Shown in pieces: positions 7,112 through 14,220 of a stretch of DNA of 23,468 nt. Each line of letters starts with the position of its first letter. Within the stretch, counting starts at the first letter, position 1. This stretch comes from a virus. The stretch is taken from positions 1 through 23,468 of the IMG/VR virus record IMGVR_UViG_3300029448_000453; one strand, given 5' to 3'. The position numbers and the translations under genes are program-made. The notes beneath the pieces are model-generated. The model did not search any database, was not told the origin of the DNA, and worked only from the letters and a program-made list of their open reading frames with translations.

Positions 7112-8125
7112 ATGAGCTATATTGATCAGAAGTACATAAATTTGTGTACTTCTAGGGTGGAAAAGTTTAAGAAAGTTCGCGATAACCTATGGAACTTTCG
7201 TTGCCCCATATGTGGGGATTCCAGAAAACATAAAAATAAGGCTAGAGGATTCGTATATCGCAAGAAGGCATCTTTTTTCTACAAGTGCCATAATTGTGGT
7301 GTAGGACTTACCTTTAACAACTTCCTCAAACATATAGATCATGGACTTTATACTGAGTATCGTGTAGAAAAGTATAAGGGTGGTGAAACACAAGGGAATA
7401 CTCCAATTCCTGACAAATCCCCATTTACATTTGAAGCTCCTAAGTTTGACAAATCCATGAATAAACACTTGGATAAATTGTCAAGGTTTAGTGATCTGGA
7501 AGAAGGACATCCTGCATTGTCCTATGTTGAAAATAGACAAATTCCTAAGAAACATTGGGATAAATTATATCTCGCAGATAAATTTTATGAATGGTCTAAC
7601 ACAATATTTCCAGAAAAATTTAAGAGTATAAATATAGATTATCCACGCCTTGTCATCCCTTTTTTCGACAAGTCAGGAGAAATCTTCGCTTATCAAGGAA
7701 GAGCATTTGGTAAGGAAGAACCAAGATATATCACCTTAAAAATTGTTTCGGAAAAAGAGAAGATCTATGGTCTAGAACGAATTAATTATGATTCTCATGT
7801 GTATGTCGTTGAAGGGCCTTTAGATTCACTTTTTATAGATAATTGTATCGCAGTTGCTGGAGCAGATTTGAATTTATTAGAGTTGAATACAAGTTCAACT
7901 ACTGTGATATATGATAATGAGCCTAGAAACAAACATACAGTAGAACGTATGTTCAAATCTGTTGATAAAAATTATCACGTTGTAGTTTGGCCGCAAGATT
8001 TGAAACAAAAAGACATTAATGATATGTATTTGTCAGGTATAGAAGATGTTAAATCTTTTGTTGATGTACACACATATCATGGACTAGAAGCATACTTAAA
8101 AATCAATCAATGGAAGAAAATATGA
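7112..8125 (+). CDS. 61: DNA primase, T4 gp61-like
   Basis: A 337-residue primase that makes RNA primers for lagging-strand synthesis with the gp41 helicase. The N-terminal zinc ribbon has CPICG (C31, C34) and CHNCG (C59, C62), separated by a basic segment. The TOPRIM catalytic core has VYVVEGPLDSL with Glu at 234, then VIYDNEPRN (around 266-273) and QKDINDMYLSG (299-309), the acidic metal-binding stations. Length is close to T4 gp61 (about 342). No strong Shine-Dalgarno precedes the ATG; the 21-base gap follows the coiled-coil gene. Its end overlaps the reductase start (ATGA), coupling primer and precursor synthesis. A TATAAATA at 7627 inside the gene is probably a chance result of coding. 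Confidence 0.92.
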   Translation: MSYIDQKYINLCTSRVEKFKKVRDNLWNFRCPICGDSRKHKNKARGFVYRKKASFFYKCHNCGVGLTFNNFLKHIDHGLYTEYRVEKYKGGETQGNTPIPDKSPFTFEAPKFDKSMNKHLDKLSRFSDLEEGHPALSYVENRQIPKKHWDKLYLADKFYEWSNTIFPEKFKSINIDYPRLVIPFFDKSGEIFAYQGRAFGKEEPRYITLKIVSEKEKIYGLERINYDSHVYVVEGPLDSLFIDNCIAVAGADLNLLELNTSSTTVIYDNEPRNKHTVERMFKSVDKNYHVVVWPQDLKQKDINDMYLSGIEDVKSFVDVHTYHGLEAYLKINQWKKI

Positions 8126-10095
8126 ACCCGCAAGTACAACCAGTAACAAAAACAATGTTCCCCAAAGTATTCAGTTCCCCCCTTAAAGAAGAAATTACCT
8201 CTCAAATAGATCCCTTTGAAAACGAAATGAGTAAGTTCGTGTATTACAGAACATATTCAAGATGGGATGATGGTAAAGGCCGTAGAGAGACATGGGATGA
8301 AACTGTTCAACGATGTGTAGATTACCTAAAGAAAGTTAGTAAAAGTAAACTTAAAAAATCAGATTATGAACTGATACATCAATACATTTTAGAGATGAAG
8401 GTAATGCCTTCAATGAGATTATTGTGGACTGCCGGAAAACCAGCTCACCTTAACAATGTTGCAATTTATAATTGTTCTACAGTACCTATAGATTCCCTTA
8501 GTTCATTTGCAGAAGTTTATTTTCTGTTGATGAGTGGAACAGGAGTAGGTATAGATGTATCTAAGAAATATGTAGAGAAGATACCCAAAGTAAAAAAATT
8601 GAATGGAGATAAACAGAAGATTGTATTTGATGATTCCAAAGAAGGATGGGCAATGGGAACATTGGAAGTTTGTCAAGCTATGTGGGAAGGATGCGATGTA
8701 GAATGGGATTTATCTAAACTTAGACCACAAGGTGCAAGACTTAAAACTTTTGGTGGAAGGTCATCTGGGCCAGGGCCACTAGATGAGACTTTACATTTCA
8801 TCAAACATATGATTGAAGCTCATAGAGACAGAAAGTTGAGTTCCATAAATGCATTTGATATTGTTACTAAAATTGCAAATTCAGTAGTTGTTGGTGGAGT
8901 CAGAAGGTCATCCATTATTACACTTTCAGATCTTCATGATAACGGAATGAGAGATGCTAAACAAGGTCAATTTTGGGTTACTAATGCACACCGAGCTATG
9001 AGTAACAATAGTGCAATTTATGATTCCAAACCAAATTCAATAGAATTCATGAAAGAGTGGTTAGCACTTGCAGAAAGTGGTACAGGAGAACGTGGTATAT
9101 TTAATCGTTATTCTATCAATAGTCTAATACCAAAACGCAGGCGCAAGAGACAAGATTGGACTACTAACCCATGTGGTGAAATAATATTACGTCCTAGAGG
9201 GTTCTGTAACCTTACAGAAGTGGTTATTCGTGCAGAAGATACACTTGAGACATTAATGGAGAAGATCAAAGTTGCAACTCTAATTGGTACAATACAATCA
9301 ACAATGACAGATTTTGCACTTCTAGATGACTTGCATGAGGATTGGAAAAAGAACGCAGAAGAAGAAAGACTTCTAGGTGTTTCTATGACAGGACAAATGG
9401 ACAATCCAGATATATTGACTCCTGAGAATTTACAAGCTCTTAGAGACTATTCTGTGGGAGTAAACGTAGAAGCTGCAGAACGATTAAAAATAAACAGATC
9501 AGTAGCCATTACAACCACAAAACCTAGTGGTACAGTATCAACTCTGGTAAATTCTGCATCTGGTTTTCATCCAAGATTTGCACCTCATTATATACGAAGG
9601 GTGCGAATATCTGCTACAGATCCATTATTTAAAATGATGAGAGATCAAGGTGTAAAGTTTTTACCAGAAGTAGGACAACCAGAAGAAACTGCAATGACAT
9701 GGGTGTGTGAATTTCCAGTAAAAGCACCAGAAAATTCTGTCATGGTAAAAGATGTTGATGCAATTTCTCAGTTAAAACAATGGTTAAAGATAAAACATAA
9801 TTACACAGAACATACAGTATCAGCAACAATATATGTCAAGCCAGATGAATGGTTAGAAGTTGGACATTTTGTTTACGAAAACTTTGACGATTTAGTGGGG
9901 GTGAGTTTCTTACCTAAAGATGACCACATCTATCAACTTGCCCCTTACGAAGAAATTGACGAAAAAACTTATGATGAAATGCTTGCAAATTTCCCAATTA
10001 TTGATTATTCTGAACTTTCTAAATATGAAACGGAGGATAATACTACAGGAGCGCAAACAGTTGCGTGCTCTGGTGACAGTTGTGAAATCATTTAA
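8122..10095 (+). CDS. nrdJ: Class II (adenosylcobalamin-dependent) ribonucleotide reductase
   Basis: A 657-residue single-chain reductase converting ribonucleotides to deoxyribonucleotides. I choose the ATG at 8122 (ATGA overlap with the primase, GGAAG at proper distance) over the ATG at 8110. Key residues are C118 (YNCSTVP) and the loop motif NPCGE with C351 and E353. A partner Cys at 362 (GFCNL) lies 11 residues later, the same spacing as C408/C419 in Lactobacillus leichmannii RTPR. The C-terminal CSGDSC (C-X4-C) is the expected thiol shuttle. No small-subunit (class I) or glycyl-radical partner lies beside it. The protein is shorter than RTPR (739) but matches compact class II enzymes. It depends on host or scavenged B12. 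Confidence 0.93.
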   Translation: MNPQVQPVTKTMFPKVFSSPLKEEITSQIDPFENEMSKFVYYRTYSRWDDGKGRRETWDETVQRCVDYLKKVSKSKLKKSDYELIHQYILEMKVMPSMRLLWTAGKPAHLNNVAIYNCSTVPIDSLSSFAEVYFLLMSGTGVGIDVSKKYVEKIPKVKKLNGDKQKIVFDDSKEGWAMGTLEVCQAMWEGCDVEWDLSKLRPQGARLKTFGGRSSGPGPLDETLHFIKHMIEAHRDRKLSSINAFDIVTKIANSVVVGGVRRSSIITLSDLHDNGMRDAKQGQFWVTNAHRAMSNNSAIYDSKPNSIEFMKEWLALAESGTGERGIFNRYSINSLIPKRRRKRQDWTTNPCGEIILRPRGFCNLTEVVIRAEDTLETLMEKIKVATLIGTIQSTMTDFALLDDLHEDWKKNAEEERLLGVSMTGQMDNPDILTPENLQALRDYSVGVNVEAAERLKINRSVAITTTKPSGTVSTLVNSASGFHPRFAPHYIRRVRISATDPLFKMMRDQGVKFLPEVGQPEETAMTWVCEFPVKAPENSVMVKDVDAISQLKQWLKIKHNYTEHTVSATIYVKPDEWLEVGHFVYENFDDLVGVSFLPKDDHIYQLAPYEEIDEKTYDEMLANFPIIDYSELSKYETEDNTTGAQTVACSGDSCEII

Positions 10096-10104
10096 TAGCA
10101 AGTT

Positions 10105-10275
10105 ATGGCAGAAAATTTAGAAATAGATTGCAAGGATTGCAACGCGACATACAATTTGAAACATAATCTGAATGTCGCAAGATACGAAATAGGATTTTGT
10201 CCTTTCTGTGGATCAGAAGATATTGATATAGAAGATGATTATTATGATGATGAAGATGAGGAAGATTATTTTTGA
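10105..10275 (+). CDS. Small zinc-ribbon protein with acidic tail
   Basis: A 56-residue protein between the reductase and the SegE-like gene. It has two CxxC pairs: CKDC (9-12) and CPFC (32-35), separated by about 20 residues including NLKHNLNVARYEIG, a classical zinc ribbon. The last 18 residues are almost wholly Asp, Glu and Tyr. The acidic tail could mimic DNA or bind a basic partner; this is inference. It begins nine bases after the reductase stop, and its own TGA is part of TTGACA and abuts CATAAATA. Similar short ribbons are common in marine T4-like genomes. The paired cysteines and tight packing argue that it is real despite its size. Confidence 0.75.
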   Translation: MAENLEIDCKDCNATYNLKHNLNVARYEIGFCPFCGSEDIDIEDDYYDDEDEEDYF

Positions 10276-10283
10276 CATAAATA
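10272..10283 (+). promoter_or_regulatory. Late promoter element CATAAATA with overlapping TTGACA
   Basis: CATAAATA at 10276-10283 matches the element at 3178 and is one base from T4 TATAAATA. It directly follows the TGA stop of the zinc-ribbon gene; that TGA also lies in TTGACA (10272-10277), for which I find no good -10 at 16-18 bases. The late element is therefore the better reading. The SegE-like gene starts 18 bases after it, with GTGGAG as ribosome site. Confidence 0.45.
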
Positions 10284-10301
10284 TTCTAAAGTGGAGTATT
10301 T

Positions 10302-10730
10302 ATGAGTTACGAAAATCCTTGGCTATACGATGGTGTAGCATTTGAAAGTGAAGATATAGAAGATTATTTTGGTTTTTGTTATCTTTTGACAGACCTTGAG
10401 AATGAAAAAATGTATATTGGTAGAAAATACTTCTACCAGAACCGAAAGAAAAAAGGTCAGAGAAAAAGAGTACGTTCAGAGAGCGATTGGAAAACCTATT
10501 ACAGTTCATCTAAAAAAGTTAAACATTTAGTACAAGAATTTGGGGGAGCCAGATTCAAGAGAGAAATACTTGGTCTTTGGAAAAAGAAAGGTCAGGTAAA
10601 TTATAATGAAACTAAATTGTTATTCAACCACAATGTTTTAGAAGAAATGAATGATAATGGCGAAAAGTTGTATTACAACGACAATATTATGAACAGATAT
10701 TTTTCAACATTAATGGAAGAAAAGACTTGA
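10302..10730 (+). CDS. SegE-like GIY-YIG family putative homing endonuclease
   Basis: A 142-residue protein with a divergent GIY-YIG core. GFCYLLTDLENEKMYIGRKY (residues 24-43) carries the two beta-strand signatures (here FCY and YIG) with catalytic-type Arg in GRK. It is followed by a Lys/Arg-rich segment (RKKKGQRKRVRSESDWKTYY), FKREILGLWK and a C-terminal helical region ending YYNDNIMNRYFSTL. The pattern matches the family of T4 SegE-related endonucleases found in many cyanophages and pelagiphages, from memory. It would cut DNA and might spread itself into related phages or help degrade DNA. Its stop TGA forms part of the -35 of the next promoter. The family call is good; actual homing activity is unproven. 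Confidence 0.8.
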   Translation: MSYENPWLYDGVAFESEDIEDYFGFCYLLTDLENEKMYIGRKYFYQNRKKKGQRKRVRSESDWKTYYSSSKKVKHLVQEFGGARFKREILGLWKKKGQVNYNETKLLFNHNVLEEMNDNGEKLYYNDNIMNRYFSTLMEEKT

Positions 10731-10755
10731 CATTTCATTTTTATAATGTTATACT
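10727..10755 (+). promoter_or_regulatory. Sigma70-type promoter, nearly leaderless, for gene at 10766
   Basis: TTGACA (10727-10732) with a 17-base spacer and TATACT (10750-10755). The TGA stop of the SegE-like gene is embedded in the -35. Start of transcription is expected near 10762, only about four bases before the ATG at 10766, so the mRNA would be almost leaderless. The context AAAAGACTTGACATTT is nearly repeated at the gp33 promoter. Confidence 0.65.
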
Positions 10756-10765
10756 ATAAGGGAAA

Positions 10766-11041
10766 ATGATTAAAAGACTTAAAGAGTTAAAAAGTCTTAT
10801 TGATAATGGTTCAGTACCAACCATACATGAAAATGCTAAAATAGATTCTGAAGAATATTCCTATATGGATCTTATAGCGTTGGATTATGGATTTGTCCAA
10901 GACCTTTATATTGGTAGTGGAAATTTTGAAAAGTGGTTTACATATACTGGGCCCGAACCGATCAAAATCAATGATCTTACTTTACATCCAAATGAGATGA
11001 TTGAGTTTGTGGTAACTCAAATTTATGATGGCATATTATGA
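10766..11041 (+). CDS. Unidentified small acidic protein, probably early
   Basis: A 91-residue protein: a basic helical start (MIKRLKELKSLIDNG), then an acidic, Tyr-rich body (DSEEYSYMDLIALDYGFVQD) and a beta-like end (INDLTLHPNEMIEFVVTQIY). No Cys and no known motif. It lies immediately behind a good sigma70-type promoter, so host polymerase should express it early, possibly from a leaderless message; AAGGG would otherwise be its ribosome site. The TGA overlaps the following ATG (ATGA). Small early phage proteins often alter host functions, but nothing in the sequence shows a target. Confidence 0.7.
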   Translation: MIKRLKELKSLIDNGSVPTIHENAKIDSEEYSYMDLIALDYGFVQDLYIGSGNFEKWFTYTGPEPIKINDLTLHPNEMIEFVVTQIYDGIL

Positions 11042-11493
11042 GAAAGAAACTGAGTGAAGAACGAAAACAACAACTGCGTGACCAGTTAGACGTTGCACGA
11101 AAGAAAAAAGCACCAGCGGAATACAAGAACGTATATCCGTCTGTATTAGCAAAACCAGATGATGATCCTTTGTCGTTGAAATCTATTAAGAAAGCGATTA
11201 AACATAACAAGGATAAAGCATCTGCATATCTTACCAATTCCCGCAGGAGAGGTGCATCTCCAAAACAATCCATTGCAGATAAAATTAATGCCGATAGTGC
11301 AAAAGCATATATTCGGTTTATGGAACATTACCTCAGAACAGGGGATTGGATTTCTGATTTTATGGGTGATGATGAGGAAAAGAAAACTCAATGGAAATGT
11401 ATTGCAATGGCCTATAATCCAGATGGTACACCTAAACGATCTAAAGGTGTTTACTATCCAGATATTAACATGGTATGGGGTGAAGTAGTATGA
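11038..11493 (+). CDS. Unidentified conserved basic phage protein
   Basis: A 151-residue protein. The N-terminal 30 residues are a highly charged helix (MRKKLSEERKQQLRDQLDVA). A central region follows with KHNKDKASAYLTNSRRRG, a helix INADSAKAYIRFMEHYLRTG, and an aromatic C-terminus (GVYYPDINMVWGEVV). There are many basic residues and a single Cys. It is joined to both neighbours by ATGA overlaps (11038 and 11490), which places it in one coupled unit with RNase H. I recall similar proteins beside T4-like replication genes in marine phages, without known function. Nucleic acid binding would fit the charge but is not shown. Confidence 0.7.
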   Translation: MRKKLSEERKQQLRDQLDVARKKKAPAEYKNVYPSVLAKPDDDPLSLKSIKKAIKHNKDKASAYLTNSRRRGASPKQSIADKINADSAKAYIRFMEHYLRTGDWISDFMGDDEEKKTQWKCIAMAYNPDGTPKRSKGVYYPDINMVWGEVV

Positions 11494-12332
11494 TATTAAT
11501 TGATTTGAGTCAAATAATGGTGGCATCTACAATGATGTCAATGGGTAAAGAACAATCAGAAGTTGACATTGATATGGTTCGACATATGATTCTGAATAGT
11601 CTCAGAATGTATCGGTCAAAATATCATCCAGAATATGGTGAATTGGTCTTATGTTGTGATGGTAGGCACTCATGGAGAAGGGAACATTTTCCTCAATACA
11701 AGGCAGCTAGAAAGTCTAGTCGTGATGCAGATAAAAGGAATTGGACACAAATCTTTGGTTGTCTTGATACCATCAAATCAGAACTTAAAGAGTTCTTTCC
11801 ATACAAGTATATACAGATTGATGAGTCAGAAGCTGATGACATTATAGGAGTTCTTGCAAGAAATGCAGGAACAGAAAAGGTAATGATAATTTCTGGTGAT
11901 AAGGATTTTATACAACTACAAGTACACAAAAACGTAAAACAATACAGCCCTATCACCAAGAAATTAATAACAGATAAAAATCCAGCAAAGTATTTAAGAG
12001 AACATATTTTGCGAGGTGATACCTCAGATGGTGTTCCTAATTTTCTATCATCTGATAATTGTATTATAGATAAGATTAGACAAACACCATTGTCTAAGAA
12101 AAAGATAGAAGCTTGGTTATACCAAGATCCAGAAGATTTTTGTAATGATGAACAGTTGAGAAATTATCATAGAAATTTGAAACTGATTGATTTACAATTT
12201 ACACCATTAAACATAATAGACCAAGTGGTTGAACAGTTTAATGTAGAACCAAAAGGTAAAAGAAGTGGACTTTTGAATTATTTTATCGAAAGGAAACTCA
12301 ATAATTTAATACAAGACATAGGAGAATTTTAA
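11490..12332 (+). CDS. rnh: RNase H / 5'-3' flap exonuclease, T4 Rnh-like
   Basis: A 280-residue FEN-superfamily nuclease that removes RNA primers from Okazaki fragments, working with gp32. Metal-binding acids appear in the expected order: D5 (ILIDLSQ), D57 (LCCDGRHSWRREHFPQYKA), the ESEADD cluster at 112-117, D137 and D139 in SGDKDF, and D177 and D180 in GDTSDGVPN. The arch-region HSWRREHFPQYKAAR is characteristic. The helix-hairpin-helix part after GVPN is followed by a C-terminal domain like T4 RNase H. The start is an ATGA overlap with the previous gene. Length is close to T4 Rnh (305). Confidence 0.9.
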   Translation: MILIDLSQIMVASTMMSMGKEQSEVDIDMVRHMILNSLRMYRSKYHPEYGELVLCCDGRHSWRREHFPQYKAARKSSRDADKRNWTQIFGCLDTIKSELKEFFPYKYIQIDESEADDIIGVLARNAGTEKVMIISGDKDFIQLQVHKNVKQYSPITKKLITDKNPAKYLREHILRGDTSDGVPNFLSSDNCIIDKIRQTPLSKKKIEAWLYQDPEDFCNDEQLRNYHRNLKLIDLQFTPLNIIDQVVEQFNVEPKGKRSGLLNYFIERKLNNLIQDIGEF

Positions 12333-12333
12333 T

Positions 12334-12948
12334 ATGGCACAACCAGTAATTGAAGGTGGAGTTGGAGTAGGTAGTTATAGTACCGATGCCGGTGCAAAAC
12401 TTACTTCAGAACCAAACCCTAGTATCAAAGTTAGAAAACCACTATTGAGTGAAATTCTTGATAGAGTACATAAGGCAAAAAACAAAGGAGATATGATTAA
12501 AATCTTACAAGAAGAAAATTGTGAACCATTGCAACAGATATTGCAATGGGCATATAATCCTACAATAGCTTCAGATTTGCCTTCTGGAAAACCACCATAT
12601 GTTGAAAATGAAGCTCCAGAAGGTACAGAACATACGTTATTGAGAACTGAGGCAAATGGTCTTTGGCATTTTGTTAAAATCTTAGTATCTGAAAAAAAGG
12701 ATGAAAATAATAAAATAGTAAGAACTTATAGATCAGCTGACCCAAATACACAACAAACAGTTAGAGAACGTATGTTTATCAGACTGTTAGAGGGATTACA
12801 TAAGAATGAGGCTAATTTATTATGTGCTATAAAAGATGGTAATTTACCATATAATCCAAAAACGAAGGAGGGGATTAAAGGATTATCCGTACCTATATTG
12901 CAGGAAGCCTTTAATTGGGATGAGAACTTCAAGAAGAAAGATGTATAA
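12334..12948 (+). CDS. Conserved T4-like marine phage protein (DUF6433-like)
   Basis: A 204-residue protein. After a disordered Gly-rich start (MAQPVIEGGVGVGSYSTD) comes the conserved block KPLLSEILDRVHKAKNKGDM, then an all-helical body containing APEGTEHTLLRTEANGLWHF, a charged insert and RERMFIRLLEGLHKNEANLL, ending LSVPILQEAFNWDENF. I believe this pattern corresponds to the DUF6433 family of cyanophage and pelagiphage proteins, whose role is unknown. Its position between RNase H and the late region suggests a replication or late-transcription partner, but that is guesswork. AGGAG precedes the ATG. The TAA lies within TATAAATA. Confidence 0.75.
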   Translation: MAQPVIEGGVGVGSYSTDAGAKLTSEPNPSIKVRKPLLSEILDRVHKAKNKGDMIKILQEENCEPLQQILQWAYNPTIASDLPSGKPPYVENEAPEGTEHTLLRTEANGLWHFVKILVSEKKDENNKIVRTYRSADPNTQQTVRERMFIRLLEGLHKNEANLLCAIKDGNLPYNPKTKEGIKGLSVPILQEAFNWDENFKKKDV

Positions 12949-12951
12949 ATA
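12944..12951 (+). promoter_or_regulatory. Perfect T4 late promoter TATAAATA before wall hydrolase
   Basis: TATAAATA matches the T4 late consensus at all eight positions and overlaps the TAA stop of the upstream gene. Transcription would start at about 12957-12960 and lead, after a roughly 190-base leader, into the secreted SleB-type hydrolase, a gene expected to be late. Confidence 0.65.
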
Positions 12952-12956
12952 TAATA

Positions 12957-13150
12957 CAATCTTTTTATAGGGAGTCCAAGATATGCAAATCCGAAACGGA
13001 ATGTGTGTAGAAGATAACCTAATATCTTCCCTCACATAAATTCCCCTTTATATAATTTAGAGTTTAGCCGTTTAACGATCTGCGGTTATTATTATTTCTA
13101 TGATGTCCTATATCAAAAAAAAGATTGAAGATCATATTAAAGAAGGTAAT
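12957..13150 (+). promoter_or_regulatory. Long structured leader of wall hydrolase gene
   Basis: This interval is unusually long for the window. It holds a perfect hairpin GAAGATA/TATCTTC with a 6-base loop (13010-13029), a second weaker one AGCCG/CGGTT with a 12-base loop (13066-13087) followed by T-rich sequence, and a tiny ORF at 12983-13039 (18 residues, MQIRNGMCVEDNLISSLT) behind GGGAG. An in-frame upstream ATG lies at 13100. It could be an attenuator, a riboregulator or a small RNA; which one is not decidable here. Confidence 0.4.
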
Positions 13151-13726
13151 ATGAAGAAACTGTTTATTCCAGTTGTTTTATTTTTGTTAATGGTACTTCC
13201 ATTAGGGAGTACTCAAAATAGTGCTAAAGCTGTTAAGATTGCAACAAGTTCACATGATAAAAATGTGTGGACATATGAATCATATCAAGAAGTTTTAGGT
13301 GATAGAGAAAAACAACACGAATGTCTTGCAAAGAATATATATTTCGAGGCTCGAAATGAACCATTTGTAGGACAATTTGCAGTAGCACTTGTAACTCTTA
13401 ATAGGGTACATGACTCTGCATTCCCTAATACCATATGTGATGTGGTATATGAGGGAATACATACAGCAAGTGGTTTTCCAAAACGAGATAGATGCCAATT
13501 CAGTTGGTATTGCGATGGAAACTCAGATGAAGTTCGTAATCAACGTGCATGGAAAGAAGTGCAAAAGACTGCGAATCTTGCAATGATTAAGTATGGTAAA
13601 ATGAAGGCCGAAGGTCTAGACTATACAGAAGGTGCAAGATTTTATCACACATTTGAGGTAAGTCCACGATGGTCAAAAGTTTATCCAGTAGTTGGAAGAA
13701 TTGGAGATCATATCTTTTATAGATAG
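13151..13726 (+). CDS. Secreted cell-wall hydrolase, SleB/CwlJ family (candidate endolysin)
   Basis: I choose the ATG at 13151 because AGAAGG precedes it and the product (191 residues) then begins with a signal peptide: MKK, hydrophobic core LFIPVVLFLLMVLPL, and a likely signal peptidase site after NSAKA. An in-frame ATG at 13100 would add 17 charged residues. The rest matches the SleB hydrolase domain: CLAKNIYFEARNEP with the presumed catalytic E66, VALVTLNRV, FPNTICDVVYEG, CQFSWYCDG (115-123), GARFYHTFEV and the end GDHIFYR. It would cleave peptidoglycan in the periplasm, reached by the Sec route without a large holin. A perfect late promoter lies upstream. M15 peptidase downstream may act with it. 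Confidence 0.85.
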   Translation: MKKLFIPVVLFLLMVLPLGSTQNSAKAVKIATSSHDKNVWTYESYQEVLGDREKQHECLAKNIYFEARNEPFVGQFAVALVTLNRVHDSAFPNTICDVVYEGIHTASGFPKRDRCQFSWYCDGNSDEVRNQRAWKEVQKTANLAMIKYGKMKAEGLDYTEGARFYHTFEVSPRWSKVYPVVGRIGDHIFYR

Positions 13727-13728
13727 TA

Positions 13729-13971
13729 ATGAATCTTGAAAATTTGCATAGACAAATGAAAATTCAAAAACTTGAAGATATTACACAAGAATGTGTTCAT
13801 AGTTGGCCAAAGAGTGAAAAATACTCAGAGTTTTCCAAAATGACGGACATAATTCATTGGTTAGAAAAAAATGAAGAATTAAGTTCAGATGGGAAAAAAT
13901 TTATGGTTGACTTAGAACACAGCTTGGTGAAACTTTTTGCAACAAAATATAATGCCGACATATCAATATAA
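13729..13971 (+). CDS. Unidentified small helical protein
   Basis: An 80-residue charged, helical protein (MNLENLHRQMKIQKLEDITQ at the start; WLEKNEELSSDGKKFMVDLE in the middle) with one Cys and no known motif. It begins two bases after the hydrolase stop and its last 20 bases overlap the start of the zinc-ribbon gene, so it sits in a continuous late-type transcription unit. No clear Shine-Dalgarno lies before the ATG; coupling to the hydrolase would explain expression. I cannot suggest a function beyond that implied by its neighbours. Confidence 0.6.
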   Translation: MNLENLHRQMKIQKLEDITQECVHSWPKSEKYSEFSKMTDIIHWLEKNEELSSDGKKFMVDLEHSLVKLFATKYNADISI

Positions 13972-14218
13972 ATGTACAAAGTGTGACTTTGAATTTGAAG
14001 AAACACATAAAATAGAGGATAGAAATATCCCATGTGAAAATCCAAAAAAATATGGTAATTGTAGTGATGATGATTCTTCATGTGACCTACAAATAGTACC
14101 ACAATTTCTTTCTATGGTTTCCATGAGAGACGGCTGGAGGAGACATACTAGTGATGGGTGGAAAGATAGATTGAAAGAAATAAAACGCCAGAACCCAGGC
14201 TCTAACATAGATACATAA
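13952..14218 (+). CDS. FmdB-type zinc-ribbon protein
   Basis: I start this 88-residue protein at the ATG at 13952 because MPTYQYKCTKCDFEFEETHK is the typical beginning of FmdB-family zinc ribbons: MPxYxYxCxxCxxxFE. The second ligand pair is less regular; Cys occur in NIPCENPKKYGNCSDDDSSC, an enlarged loop compared with the usual single CP pair. The C-terminal part (MRDGWRRHTSDGWKDRLKEI) is basic. Such proteins occur in many phages and bacteria, presumably binding nucleic acid or acting as regulators, without firm function. The gene overlaps the preceding one by 20 bases and ends two bases before phoH. Confidence 0.75.
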   Translation: MPTYQYKCTKCDFEFEETHKIEDRNIPCENPKKYGNCSDDDSSCDLQIVPQFLSMVSMRDGWRRHTSDGWKDRLKEIKRQNPGSNIDT

Positions 14219-14220
14219 TT

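Noticed and set aside
7627-7634. Perfect TATAAATA inside the primase gene
   Set aside because: It encodes ordinary codons (Ser-Ile-Asn-Ile) in the middle of a conserved gene, with no start point or gene just downstream; AT-rich DNA yields such matches by chance.
10272-10302. TTGACA at 10272 as a sigma70 promoter for the SegE-like gene
   Set aside because: No acceptable -10 at 16-18 bases; the only AT-rich candidate overlaps the start codon. The overlapping CATAAATA is the better explanation.
11562-11590. TTGACA within the RNase H gene as a promoter
   Set aside because: The hexamer at 17-base spacing is ATGATT, a poor -10, and the surrounding context lacks the ACTTGACWTTT shared by the other three.
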